A stretch of 64,000 nucleotides of DNA from Phoronis australis (lineage: Eukaryota; Phoronida; Phoronidae). Of the stretch, positions 13,578 to 26,900 are shown one piece after another; position 1 is the first letter of the stretch; every line of letters starts with the position of its first letter. The notes under the pieces were generated by a model. It was not told where the DNA came from and ran no database searches. It worked only from the letters and a program-made list of their open reading frames with translations. Position numbers and translations under genes: made by a program. Location: assembly GCA_002633005.1 (NCBI GenBank), contig NMRA01000246.1, positions 477,562-541,561 on the forward strand. The letters run 5' to 3'.

Positions 13578-16500
13578 ATGGCAGAATTTCTCACGTATCC
13601 ACCTACACCATCCCGTCGAAATCCGTGGGAAGATGATACGGAATTATTTGGAACAATTGGAGATGTCTTGACACTAGCATACCGAACTGGACATTTGAAA
13701 CGGGTAAGCAAGCTGACTTCATCATTGACATTGACGGACAGACATTGACCCCCGTCTCGACTCTAGCTTGTCAGTAGGGACGGGGAAGGTTCTGTAGGTG
13801 CTTCGTACGCCGGTAGCTTTTCGGTGAATTACGCCTCTCACAGATTAAACGTGAACGTTACGTTGTCATAAGTATCTTTTGTGTAATATTTTGTGTACTG
13901 TCAAGACGACGACAAAAGAGACTTGTTTCCATATTTATGAGGATCTATTAAACGAACTGAATACGAAGGTGTACACAGCGTGACTGAGGCTACCTAGCTA
14001 CTAGCATGCACTATAAACATAACGTTGGTGGCTTAGATTAATTAATGTTGTGTTGTATTACTGCAGGTTCACTAGCTAGGCCTCTAGATAACTCACCAGT
14101 TAAAACACAGCTATTCAAGCTTCAGGTAAAACCCAATCCAGGTGCCCATCCCTGACATCCTGATTGCTTGCTGAAAGACCGCCAGCAGGATACCCGCCAG
14201 CAGTTTAAGTAAAACAAGCATCCGGGGAACCATAAAACTGACAAATCACAAGACACCACAGAAAGATAAAGGACGAACGATGTTGACGATTACAACAGTT
14301 GGTTGCCATTCTAACAGAGTAGCATTATTAATTACTTTGACAGTCAGTCTCAACAAATACTGGTAGTGAACAATGAGCTTATCATGTTACATTTTGAACA
14401 TTAAGACGGTCATTTTTAGGAGGCCGGCAATGTCTTTTAAATTCCTTTCAACTCGAATAAATACTCCGGTAATCAAGCTTTCTTTTCAAGCAGTCCTTCG
14501 TTCAGTTTCCCAAATCGGCAACTGGCCATTTTTAACGCTGGCACGCACTCCCATAGGACGCAGTGAAAACAGGAGCGTGCGAAGTGTAAAAATGGCCAGT
14601 TGCCAATTTGGGCAACTGAACAAGGACTGCCCGAAGGAAAAGTTTGAAGTTGGCCCATAAATTTGAAGCTCCGTGTGTCAATTGACCCGTAGTCATATTT
14701 TCTATATTAAATGTGATTTCTGAGACAGATAATTTTAGCTTTGCCAGCTTATTTTTACTATCATTCCATTATTCACAGAAATGTTATATTATCCTGCTCT
14801 CATTTTAGCCTAGTGATGAAGGAGACCGAGATGAAGCCAGAGTGGAGCAGTTGCAGCAGAAGTATCCCTCCATGAAACTGATACAGCTTTTAAAGAGCAT
14901 GACTGAGCTACAGAAGCAGATTCACCAAGTAATAGCATCTTTATTGCTTAGCAGTACCCCCCCCCGTCATGTACACCCATGGGTCTAGTATGATATTTTG
15001 AAAATTTTCAAAATATAGGCCTAGTTTTGGAGTGTCAGTTGTATTTTGTTGGGTTTGTTTTTATGTTTTCTAAAATGAATAGTGCCAGCAAGTGTCATAC
15101 CTAGGCACTGAGTGATAAAGTCAGTCTGTTGTTTCAGATGCCCATTTTTAATCGTGTTGTTTTTTAAGAACATGTTTGCTATGTCTTACCATCTTAGGGC
15201 AAACATAATTGCCAAAATCTTCCATTATTCATTTTCAAAGATTTCTAGCATTTTTGTGACTGTTTGGTTTTTTAAAAACATTATTTGATGGTAACTGGGG
15301 TGCACAAGCACAAAAGTCTGCTGCTGTTGTTTGCTCTTTATAGAAAAGTGGGAAATTTTCACTTGTCCACCATATTGTGCCCTAGCTTGTTGTGATTTTC
15401 CTTAAGTACTTGGCAAACTTATGTCACAGTCAGTTTTCAAACAAATTTGACAATGCCAGATTTCAACAAAGTTTCGTCCCAAAACTCCACAGCTAAGTAT
15501 CATTTTCTTATTGAGTGTCTTCTCAAATTATATTTTTCGTATAACATCACGTTTTCATGCAAAATTTATCATCCGAGAATTTTCTATTTTACTGCTGACT
15601 GAAATTCTGGTGAAGCACAAACAAAATGGCTGTCACAGCTTTTTAACAAAAATATCAGTAAATTCATTGTGCAAAGTGTAAAACATTACAAATACATTAC
15701 TTTGCTCTTGTTTACAAAATCATGATTAGTGATATTTCTTGATTAGTGAAACTTACTCTGTTTTCTAAATTGATGAAAACATCAGGAAATAGTTCTGTAG
15801 TTAACATGTTTCTTTCAAACTTTCTCTTTTGTTAATGACTGTAATTTTAATTCTTCTCACAGACAAATGTGGATATTCAATGTCGGATGCAGGACCAGGA
15901 GACCAGTGATCTCACGCATGTATCTATTATTGGTAAGTGTAGACCACAGTATTTAGAGTTGATCTCACGCATGTAACTGTTATTGGTACACTGTAAGTGT
16001 AGACCACAGTATTTCGAGTTGATCTCACGCACGTACATGTATCTGTTATTGGTAAGTATATACCACAGTATTTAGAGTTGATCTCACGCATGTATAGACC
16101 TGTTATTGGTACACTGTAAGTGTAGACCACAGTATTTAGAGCTGCTCCGTCAAGAAAATAGCTTCAGTGTTTTGATATCACTTGAAGCTGAATTGCATAA
16201 GAAAAAAAGTCGGAATGGAAAAGTTGACAGGGTTTGGAATTTTCTTCTTTTAAGAGGAATTCCTTTTTTGGTTTTGAGTTCCTCTTATTTGATTTGCATT
16301 TTTCTCTTTTTTGTCTCTTTTTTGTCTTTAGTTTCACTCTATTCCTGCAAAACTGTTTATTTCAGTTAGATTTTACAACAGGAAAACATTTCAAAAGCCT
16401 ATTTGTGGAACGATACGTCACCTGGAAAAGTTTCCTCTTTTTTGTCATTCGTCATACTAAGCCATGATTTGCACCATAATAACTTGTTGTCAGAGCCATT

Positions 16501-19036
16501 TTCCATGGATGAAATGCATTTACCAGTGAGAATATGATAATGTGCTGATGCTCTTCATAATTAATGATAATGTTTCTATTCACGTTTCAGAGCGACGTGT
16601 CAAACAAGTCGGAGATCTGAATGAGCATTTGCAGAAGGTCGTTCAAGAGAAGGACTCCCTCATCAGTCGCTTACAACAACCGTTCATTGGAGATTTCATG
16701 AAGATTGAGGCCACTTATCACAAGTATGTTTGTGTGTTGAAACACAGATTTTAGTTCAGAAGGTTGCCAAGTAATGTCAGGTCTCGTGGAAGTGATTGAT
16801 TTTGAGGTATCTGTTCAAGCTGCTTTAAAACTGTCTTCCATGATATAATTGTAAGGCAATTGATTAAGGCTACTTACAGTTGCAACTTGTTCCCTAACAA
16901 GGGTTGATTTTTGAGGTTGGGAAAACTGACAGACTCATCAAATTAATCAGTAACATTGGGTCATTTAGTGCACCTGTAACGTCTGGTCACACTCACTTTC
17001 AACTGAAAAAATATATCGTGATCTCAGAAAGGAATACATTGAGATCACATTTAACTCATCAATTAATCTATGGTAAATGGTATGAACCAATTTTTTGTTG
17101 ATGGCTATGCAGGTTTTTACTAATAGTTATAAGTGTGTGACCAATGTATTATTTCGTTATAGTTTAATGTTGTGTAAAGATTTTCAAGTTACTTGGTTTC
17201 CTTTTTGTTTTGTTCATGAAACAGGTTATTTAAATTTGCTCTTTCTGACTTGTACATTCAATTGATCTAGTCAGAGTTGTTCATTCTGGTACCCTCTTTG
17301 ACTTGCATGCTTCTCTGTTCTTCTAAAAGTTCTCTAGATCTGAAAAAATATGTACTTACCCTATGCCAACCAGGAGGAGTGCAGATTTGGGCAATTTTCC
17401 AGAGTTATTGCAGCAGTATAATGTCTCTAGCTTACAGGATTGTTGTCATTGTTTAACAGGCATGTGAAGGAGCTGTTAGTGGAGTTGTCTCCCATACTGT
17501 CAGACCTCTCCTCACATCTGGACAGGATTATGTGGGCAGCAAATGTGGACTTGAAAAGCAATCACATGGTATGGCTCTGATTTTGATTTTAGCTATCGTC
17601 AGAACTTGTATTGATTAGATAGCTCCAATTTAATAGGAAGGTACTGAATTACTCACTCAGCAACACTTGAAACTCGCTGTAATTACCCACAATGCTGCAA
17701 CAGCCGTTAAACAATTTTCTAGTCATGTTTTTGTTCCAATTGGTGTTCAACGTTATTTGTCGTTTCCTTGCTGCTTTCAAGTTTTTCTTGTCTCCATTAA
17801 TTGTATTCAACCTTTCAATACAAATGGAGCATTACTACTGTGTCGTGGGCTACAATTCACGATCATAGCAGAAAGTTAGATATACATGAGAACTATCTGT
17901 GGATGTGATATTTGCCGACACGATTCCTAGAATCAGCCCGACATTTCTAAAACGAGGTCAATGTAATTTTCTACCTCCAGGACAAAGATTTCTATCTGGT
18001 ACCATCCTATGATTTGTCAATGTGTTCTGGTCTGTTTTGTTGTTTGCACATGACTGTTAATAGCTAGTTGCTGAATTGAGCCTGTAGTTTATGTTTTCTG
18101 ACGGAGGTGACTGCTCTTAGGATACACAGCAAATCTATAAGACTAGGGGATGTCAATGAATATTCATTTCCAGTTGGAGTCAATTTGTTCCTTACTCTGG
18201 TTGTACAGCAAAGCTCATGAATTTTTGTTCAACTGGTGAGCAACATAATTGGTGGGAGGTCAAATAACTGCAGTCTAGTGTAGTGTTGACTTCAATGCTC
18301 TTTTGAACATTCTTGTAGTTGTAGCTCATCCAGTGTTTTTTAATTTTCATAAATTTGACTAATAAGGACTGAGCGAACAACTCCTACCAGAACTTTGCGT
18401 GTCTGGGTGGAGTTTTGTAGACGGCCTGCTGCCAATTAGTTGCTACTGAACGGACAAAAAACATGACCTGCGCCTTAAGGGATATCTGTTTTTAGGAAGA
18501 ACGTACATTTTGTTGTTGCTGGAAGCCAGGCTGAGCAAGTTGGTTTGACCTTGCAGGTCTTTTTATTTACTGAGCATGAGGACAAACAGCAACAAACCTC
18601 TGTCACTTCTAATCTGAGTAAGGAGCAAGTTCACAAAATTTGTAAGTGGCATAAATTTGATGTTAGTTGTTTTTAAATTACTAAAAAGCTGATTTATAGC
18701 ACTACGAGTTGTTCCTTTCCAAAAGAGTGTGGTAAAACATGCAGTCGAATTTGGATGGAAACATTTCGTAACCTTTTAAAAATTAAGTTGTGGTAATTGA
18801 AATTTGCTGCAACCAAACTAGGTGCGTTATTACGCAAGGCGAACACATATCGATCCATTTTTATAGAAAGACCGATGATATACACTTATCTAATTCTTGC
18901 TACGTTCATTTTTTGTTTTCAGGACGCTTTACTTGATGATATTGAGAGCGGTCTAGCAGGGTTACAGACCAGCGTGACATCATTGACACAAATGCGGAAC
19001 ACTATGAGTAGGCTTCACAACAGTATCCATGTGTAG
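13578..19036 (+). CDS. HAUS2: HAUS augmin-like complex subunit 2 (6 exons, 223 aa)
   Basis: HAUS2 is a subunit of the eight-protein augmin complex, which recruits gamma-tubulin to spindle microtubules for branching nucleation. Exons: 13578-13703, 14809-14928, 15863-15932, 16591-16723, 17460-17568, 18923-19036. Phases 0,0,1,2,0 chain perfectly with GT/AG sites. Residues 1-42 contain a NPWEDD motif like the N terminus of vertebrate HAUS2. The middle (LNEHLQKVVQEKDSLISRL, then KIEATYHK) aligns with the family block 'NNHLEAVLKEKRSLRQRL ... IEAVYHRY'. The C-terminal third is helical (SPILSDLSSHLDRI). Human HAUS2, about 235 residues, is close in length. It converges on WASHC2. A tandem repeat begins inside exon 3 and copies its donor site. 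Identity is fairly secure from the conserved block, though overall similarity is low, as is usual for augmin subunits. Confidence 0.82.
14472..14649. mobile_element. Palindromic MITE in HAUS2 intron 1
   Basis: Two arms of about 70-75 bp are inverted copies at roughly 85-90% identity. CAACTGGCCATTTTT on the left meets AAAAATGGCCAGTTG on the right, flanked by GCAGTCCTT and AAGGACTGC. A short ~30-base spacer lies between them. When transcribed with HAUS2 this would form a long hairpin. Confidence 0.75.
15908..16142 (+). repeat. Four-copy tandem repeat (53-62 bp) overlapping HAUS2 exon 3 donor
   Basis: Units start at 15908, 15961, 16021 and 16080, each opening GATCTCACGCAYGTA and closing with ACCACAGTATTTAGAG. 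The first unit includes the last 25 bases of HAUS2 exon 3 plus its donor. Each copy keeps a GTAAGT (15933, 15993, 16052, 16116). Confidence 0.9.
16228..16460 (+). repeat. Dispersed repeat, copy 1 (HAUS2 intron 3)
   Basis: This T-rich segment is an inverted, roughly 75-80% identical copy of 35237-35458. Shared strings include CTATTTGTGGAA, GTCACCTGGAAAA and TTTATTTCAGTTA. It has no ORF with family similarity. It is probably a fragment of an unclassified interspersed element. Confidence 0.7.
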
Positions 19037-19106
19037 TCCAGGGATTTACTATTGTCATGGTGTAGTGTGGATATCAAGTGGGACCAACAATTGTGTGACA
19101 CACAGA

Positions 19107-19147
19107 ATGGTTTAATGATGTTACAAACCAGTGTGATGTCAGTGATG
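19107..19147 (+). pseudogene. Decayed partial copy of HAUS2 final exon
   Basis: GGTTTAATGATGTTACAAACCAGTGTGATGTCAGTGA resembles the final exon's GGTCTAGCAGGGTTACAGACCAGCGTGACATCATTGA (about 27 of 39 positions). It lies 70 bases after the HAUS2 stop codon in the same orientation. It reads GLMMLQTSV against GLAGLQTSV. It could be a local duplication remnant in the 3' UTR; chance similarity is not excluded. Confidence 0.4.
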
Positions 19148-20030
19148 GGAGGGTTCTCCTTCATGAGAAGGTCGTTCTGCATTGGTCATGTGTGTGTCTT
19201 GTCTAGTGTAGACTTTGACATGGTGGAGAAACAATCCAGTTGTCAGACTCTTTGGTACTCTCACTTTGGTTCTGACAAACAGTGGGTATGGGTACAGTAG
19301 CTTTTTGGCATAGACTTTACTGTGTTACAAAGCAAGACTACGAAGTGGCAGGTTGAATTAGGTTTTCCTACCAACTGACATGCATTGCAAGTCTTACGAA
19401 GCTCAACCACATCCTTTTTAATTCCCGACCAGAAAAACTGCTTTGTAATCTTCTGAAACGTCTTTTACACTCAAATGATGACCACCTATTGTCAAACTAT
19501 GAGCCAGGGAAAGGATTTCCTGTCTACATGCGTTTGGTATAACAGTCGGATAGACAACTGCCCACTCATCGGTCACTTGAACTTCCTCATAAGCACGCCA
19601 CCTTTCATGAAGTACCTCATGGGTACTTTGCTTACTTCCATCACCAGACAGAACCTTGTCCTGTGCACCTTTATCAAATCAGGATTTGACATTTGACCAA
19701 CTAGCCTTTAAAAAAAACAATTCTTCAGACTGCTGTAAAACATCGGAATGAGTAACACCAGAACACAGAAAGGTTCCTGATAAATCATAAAAACTGGGGG
19801 TTTGCCTTTCTACAAAATGTGTTCTCATGATTATCTCAACTCCTTTAAGACCTCTTCCTTTTTTGCCATTGCACAGACCAATACCTGTGCTGCTTGCTTG
19901 GTTTAGCCCTACGTGTGGTGCTTCCTTGGTAGTTTTGAAATAACTTTACCTCTGGAGGGGCTGTAGTGTGGCTTCATATCAGACAATGTGTTTCTGCATT
20001 ATTCATGTTGGATTTGTAAATAATCATAAA

Positions 20031-20036
20031 AATAAA
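20031..20036 (+). terminator. Candidate HAUS2 poly(A) signal AATAAA
   Basis: It lies 995 bases after the HAUS2 stop codon. Other AT-rich variants exist upstream, so the assignment is tentative. Confidence 0.4.
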
Positions 20037-20142
20037 TATTCATTAAACATACTTGACTTGTAATTCACTTACATTACATGTCAAGTCATACCACTTCTCA
20101 TCTTTAAAATAATATTGCCACTAGTAACAATCCTGATTGATA

Positions 20143-20148
20143 TTTATT
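20143..20148 (-). terminator. Candidate WASHC2 poly(A) signal AATAAA
   Basis: TTTATT on the plus strand gives AATAAA in the WASHC2 sense, 785 bases past its stop. It lies about 107 bp from the opposing HAUS2 signal, so the transcripts would nearly meet or overlap tail to tail. Confidence 0.4.
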
Positions 20149-20932
20149 AATTAAAATGTCATCTTGACTTCACAAAATTTGGTGACCTAGTTCGGATACC
20201 TAGTTTATAATTTCAACTTCACCAACATCAACACCATAAATTAAACAAGTCAATAAACAACATCAAAGTCTATTACTTTAACAAATGTTCATTCTCAATA
20301 ATAAAATATTCAAAAAGCACAGGTTACACAAATTATGCGTCAAAAATTTTTTCACAATGCAGTCCACTGGAACCTATAAATACTTTAAGTACTTGGCAAA
20401 CATGCCAAAATGAACACGCATCTTGTACAGCTTTTACCAATATTGTGATTAGAGAGAAGTCTTTAAAACTGAGTAAAACAATACGTGTTGTTGTTTTCTT
20501 TCATAAAGTATTTAAACATGAATGGTTCAGAAATTACATGGCTGTGACTTTGGCTAACTTCAGTTAATAGACCTGCCAACTTGAGCAAGCTGAACATTAC
20601 GACAAGGCGCGTAAATGTCCATTTCCCATACTGCTACAATAATCTAATACACAGTCTCAAATGTAACGATGTCAAATAAGACGAGAGTCAAACATGGGTT
20701 TGTGAGAGTGCTCAACACTTAAATCCAGAGTAAAATGATGTGATGCATGTTTATGATGCAATGAGTCAAATACAAGCACGCGGAGTACCGTAAAGTATCC
20801 AGCATTATGCAGTGAAAAGAGCAGGGAAGGGTCAACAAAAACACAATTTCGTTGCTTGCCCGACAACATTTCGAACTGAAAGCTAAGCCAACTCGTACGA
20901 TGTGGAGAAAGTTGGCTTTCACTGTGCCTGAA

Positions 20933-23900
20933 CTATTTCATTGCATTCAGTGGATCGTCAAATATGCTAGGAGCATCGCTGTCAAATATCGATGCACTTG
21001 AGGCAGCGGTGTTTTTAGATGTCTTTTTCTTGGTTGTTGTCTTCTTGGTTTTAGGCTTAGATGAACTGTCCGCAAATATGTCATCTGAAACGATGCAAAA
21101 CGAGTACATAAAGCACATTGAATTCATCCAAGTGACATAAACAATTAAAGCAATTGTCGAATAATCATCTTCAGGACATATATTTGGAAAATGACATTTT
21201 GTTACCTTTAATCCAAATACAAGCTCCGGTGTAGGTTGGAAACTAACTATAAAGTTTTTGCAACATCAATGCGAGGACCAACATGTGTAGATAATAGAAA
21301 TCGCTATACGACTGCCACACTTGAGGTTAAACTATATTAAATATGCCAAGAAAGGACTAATGCATGGAGATGCACTGGTATCTTCTATCATATAGGGCAC
21401 TATTTTTAGCTACAGGTCCACAGGTTGAGTCATTGACAATGAGTCATCCATACCAGCATTGCTTTTGAATAATGATTGGTTGGCTGTCGCAGCTTTCTTC
21501 TTTTTCTCTTTCGGTTTGCTTGGAGGAAGGTCAGCAAAAATGTCGGTGTCATCTGCGAAAATATCGTCCGTGGGGGCTGCTTTCTTTTTGGACTTGGGCT
21601 TAGCAGCAGGGCTGCCAAATAAGTCCTCATCCTAAATCAAGGACACAAGAAAGCAATTGAAATGCGGTGAACAGAACACTAGAGCTCTAAGCACAAAAAC
21701 AGCAGCAGAAGCTACAATGGTGACACAGTGACCAGGCAACATGAATAGGTGAAATAGACGCGTTGAACTTTCACAAATTTCCTGACAAGAAACTATATAT
21801 CACTTGTTCGAGGCCTGTATGGAGACCACTTAAAAGTGACTTGAAACTATTACATCAAATTGAGCAATATTTTGTCGTTTTGGTAGATAAAGTAACCAAC
21901 ACTCAGTGCTAGATAAATCTACATATTGTATTAGGGAAAATTTACATTTTGACACAACACTTGTACACTTTTTCACTGTCAAGATTTTTGTACCATTGCA
22001 TTTCCTAGTGCAGTCAAATGAGGAACTGTTGTGATAACTAAAAATGCTCAAAAATTATTATTAATGGTTACGAAATTTTCAGGGTAAAAAGCACTCACAT
22101 TGTTTCTCGATATTCTAAAATTATGACATCATATGGTGAGGCAGGTATTCGCCAAGAACAGTATTCCGAATTTCGAGTGAAAATTTATCAATGGTCAATG
22201 AAGGTTTTGGTTGAAATTCATACTCTGTGGGCATCAGTACATACAAGTACCATGTCTCATGTCTAACATTTCAAACATGGATCCTGAATTCTGATCATTT
22301 AGAATTTGAGTCAGTTAAATCTCAACAATGGACAGTTTAGAGGCCATTGCATCAAACCATCAACTTATATTTTGGATTTGGTGAAGAGTCTTTCTATCGC
22401 ATGTCAATATCGTTAAATATTGTAATCATATCCCATGAATTAGAGTACTAATTTAATGATAATGGGAAAGTACTGAACTCGTGATGGGATAGCTCACCAA
22501 ACATTGTTTGTGGTAGTGAAAGAGCCAAGTCTCTAGCACACTGTGTAAACTGATGATCAAGCAAATAATGGCAAACAAATCAACATGTTAAGCTTTGTAA
22601 TCGCAATCAAATTTTGCTACATGATTATGAATAATACCTTTGTTGCTACAGTAGCATCTGCAAAGATGTCATCTTCCACGGTCGCAGCTTTTGACTTTTT
22701 TTCTAAAGTTGGGACTTTGTCACTAGTTTTATCCTTAAACAAATCATCGTCATCTGCCAAAATGTTTATTTTTTCTGAGGGTTTTGTGTCGAATATGTTC
22801 ATTATGTCTTCCGTTGCTTGCTTCTTGGGTTTAGCACTAAATAAATCTTCGGATGGTTTGGAAAACAAATCGTCATCCAAGTTTGTTTTAGACGTTGGCT
22901 TTGAAGTTCCACTGGACGTAGGTTTCACACTTTCTGTCACTGGGCTCGAAAACAAATCCTCATCAACCAGTGCACCACTTTTTGTAGTTCCAGTACTGCT
23001 GAATGTATCAATTCTGTCACTTTCCATGGCCTTGGATTGTGTGCTCAAACCAAACAAATCCTCCCCTAAAGCATCAGAGGGTCCACTAGGCATTGGGGGG
23101 AGTCTACTCGCTACCCCATCTACTGAATCCAGCTTAGAGGAGGTTGGAATGTCAGTTGTTGATTCACCAACAGTGTCTGATTGCTTTGCAGCAGCTACTC
23201 TTGCAGCTCTCGTAGGGGGGCGTCTCTTTGTTTGCACTTTGGCGCGGTCCTAAAATTGACAGTTGGTCTAGACTGTTTCATGAATGTAACATAAACTTTT
23301 GTTTTGCAAATAAAATACAAAGGAAATAACTATCAGTGCACAACAACACAAATTAAAAACCAATTGATGTATCCTCTGGCTGTTCATCCGACATTGTATA
23401 TCTATTTGTTTCATGTTTCATTACAGAAAGATATCACTGGGTTCAAATTTCGTTCAAAAATTGTCTGGTATTCTTAATAGTTTTGAAATCTCGAAGCTAA
23501 ACCTCATCCTATTAATATATTACTATCATATTTTACTACTAACAGCACATAGTGCATTTAGTTCACCGTCCTGGGAGAGTCAATATTCTCCCACCAACTA
23601 CCTAACATCCAAACTGTAACAAATAACATTTCCAATGCTTCAAGTTTCCCAACAGTCAAGCTTTACTAGACACAACAGTCCAAAATGGAGTTGGTTGCAA
23701 AATGGACGCTTGAGCATCCCAAAATCATTTATGTCATACCTTGTTAGCACTGTGCAGTGTTCTTGCTTCGGCAGGAGTGTCGAATCCTACAGCTGAAGGT
23801 TCTGGCTCCCTGGACGGTGGCTTAGCACCAGGCAACATGGCAGCAGGGTTAATTGCCAGGCCAGCCTGTAACAAGTCATTGAATGAGAGTAAAATGGGAG

Positions 23901-26900
23901 ATAATCACCACGTGCAGTTAGCTTGAAGAATTTTGGGTTCCTAACTGGTTCAAAATATGGACGTAAAGTACAGTTATAATTATTATAGAAACATGAGCAT
24001 GCACGTGAACATTCCAGGCTCACAAAAGTCGCAATCGTGTTGCGACACATAACTAAATAATTTTTTTCAATACGACAAGTCTTGCTTTATTTTCATTTAA
24101 ACATGACAAGTAATAAACAAAATTATGTAATGAGGCTTGTTTGAACAGTTTTCACTTCACGCAAATTCACTGTCCATGTTGCATCTAACAGACAGTATAT
24201 TTGACAATAAAAACCATCCAGAACATGTTTCTCCAAAGTGTATTTTCTAGTTGCAAATTTATTTACCTTCAAAAGCACTCAAAGTCTAGTTTGGAGTCAT
24301 GGTTTTGACAATGAGAATTAACAAACCATCAGAAATTAATTAAAGTGCCTCAGTCTCAACATACCTGGAGGCCGCCAATTGCCTTTGAGGTCTTTGGAGG
24401 ACTCACAGACTTGAATTTGGGAGGAGACATTCCGGCTGATCCAAATGGAGTAGGGCCATCCACTGATGAGCTACTGGTGGAACGTTCTTTTGCTGGAGAG
24501 CCAAACAGATCCTCTACAGGCTTACCAGGTGATTCACTCTCTGGTTCACGAGTTGTGGTGGCTGCAACCTCAGTTGTTGGTTCTGGTGAGGTACCAGCCA
24601 AAGGATCGGCTAAAAGAAATTGAGCAAACATGAACTCTAAACAGTGATCAATATTTATCAGCATAAAGCTTTGGTGATAACCAAAACAGACACCAAAGTC
24701 ATTATGAAAAAGTATCCAATGCAGTAAATAGTGAAAGAAAATGTTGCCATGCTGGTTGATACAAGCCAAATGATTCTGCAATCAGTGCCTGCCTTGAAAT
24801 ATAACATTACTCGGCTAAAATATGTCCTTAATGCATGACAGACAGGCTCTTGTGGTTCAAGGGGGGAAGACGTAATCTTTTTGCACAGCAGTTGATTTGC
24901 AGAAAAAATTCCAATCTTGTTTTAAACTGTTTGTACATTTCGTTTTAAAGACTTGAGTTGCTGTTACAGTTAATATCTAATTATAATTCAGGCTGGGTAT
25001 TTCAAGTACGGTGCTGTTGTTGGTTTTCAAAGTGCATTGCGGATTGGTTGTCAGCTGGTAGACATCCAATGACATCACAGAAAGACAATCAGACAAAATA
25101 CCATCATGACGGCTAATTGTGTTAACAGTAAAAAGAATGAATGCATAACAAATATTATGGCAGCAAAATTCTAGTTACAGAATGGTTTAGTCACATTACT
25201 AACTTTCCTGTTAATTCCCCTTTACTTTAGGTCATCAGGGGAGACTACTCTTGACAATGAAGTCAGCTGCCACTCAGCCATCATGAAAGGAGCATTGTGG
25301 AACATTTTGTCTGATTACTTTTGGGTTGTATTGTAACTTGGTAACATGTAAAAACATGTCAAAAAAACAATGTTTTGTCACTTGAGCACACCAGAATTGA
25401 AAGCAGTTTACTGCAGCATGCCATTTGGTAGGAGTGTGTCTTGACAACTATCATGCAGAAAAAGACTGAAAGTGAACCTTAAAATGCATCAAATTAATAC
25501 ACAGAGTAGCAAATTGCACGAAAGAATTTTGAGGTGCCAACCATCTAGTCACACTGAAGCTAGATCTTATGCAAATTATAAATCAGACTTAAAGTCCACA
25601 AAGTCATCATACCTGATAACACCAGATATTTAAGAGGCAATAACTGTCTCAGAATGGTCTTACAGATTTTTTACAGCCCATACAACCAGGAATTCTTTCA
25701 TGTTTCCAGTGAACACCAGAGTTTCCAACATGTTTTTTAGTTAAAATTTTGGTCTGTTTTAATTTGTGTCTTTGTTACTATTCGACTATCTAAGCAACGT
25801 TCAACTAGTAAACATAGTATATCAAAGAACACAGAAGGCCACCATTCGACTCATTGTTTACAGTTTAGCTATTTGTTGTTTTGTAGACAAGATTAGTGTT
25901 ATTTAGATTTGATTACCATCTTGTGATCCATGTGACTGATTTGCTGAATATTATAATTGGAAATGACCATAAAATAATACTTTGCAAACCAACATGCATC
26001 GAAAAAAATTACCAGAGGAACGAACCTGCTTTACCCTTTTTGTTTTTATTGATCATGGCCATAGGATCAAATGCCCCAAACATGGAAACAGCTCCAGCAG
26101 GTCGCCATGGTTTTTTGACTTCTGGCTCGGCTGTTTCTTGATCCTCTTCTGCCTTAGGGATCTCTAAACTGTCTTCAGGGGGTCGCTTGGGATTGGTCGA
26201 AACGGGGTCAGCCAGAGGGTCATCAGATGATGCAGTTCTAGATCTCTCACTAGTCCTTTTCGGATTGGACGAAAATAGGTCATCTTTTGGACTGGGAGAT
26301 CCAAACAAGCTGTCAGCTGGCACAGACTTTTTAGACTCTGTTGGACGTTTTGGATTTGATGAGAATAAATCTTCCTTAGGGCTGGGTGATCCAAACAGGT
26401 CACTAGAGGGAGCAGCCTTAGCAGACTTGATTGGTTTTGGTTCACTCTACCAATACACAAAAGGTAAATATTGATAACTGTTTGTAAAAATCAATCTGAT
26501 CATGGCTAAAAGTTTATTCTTAAGAAGGATTAGCACCAGGTATACATCTGGTTCTATTTAATTAATAATTTAATAACAATGTAAAAATGATGAACACATT
26601 CAACATGATTTGGAATTGCCATCAAAGAACATACCTTTTTGGTTGGTTTTGTTTCTTCTTTGTCTTCAAAAAGGACAGGCTTTTGAACTGGACCAGATTT
26701 AACATCAGGCTTCTTTTCAGACTGCAAACATTGGAAAGCATATCATTTCTCGGTAATAAAACCTGTTTGCATTGTACATATATGATAAAAAATTGCTGAA
26801 AAAACATCACAGAAGAGTTCCTCATGAAAAGGACACCATACATCACTGCTCTGCACACATCGCTCCAGCATGAAAAATCTAACAATAATTGACTGACTAG

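Larger units (their letters stand above)
19037..20932. other. Convergent 3' region of HAUS2 and WASHC2
   Basis: No gene is seen. The region is AT-rich and would hold both 3' UTRs. The partial exon copy at 19107 is the only notable feature apart from the two poly(A) signals. Confidence 0.55.

Noticed and set aside
22585-23253. 222-codon open frame on the plus strand
   Set aside because: It is the antisense shadow of WASHC2 exon 29; the minus frame has the conserved [10 protein letters not shown] and LF motifs.
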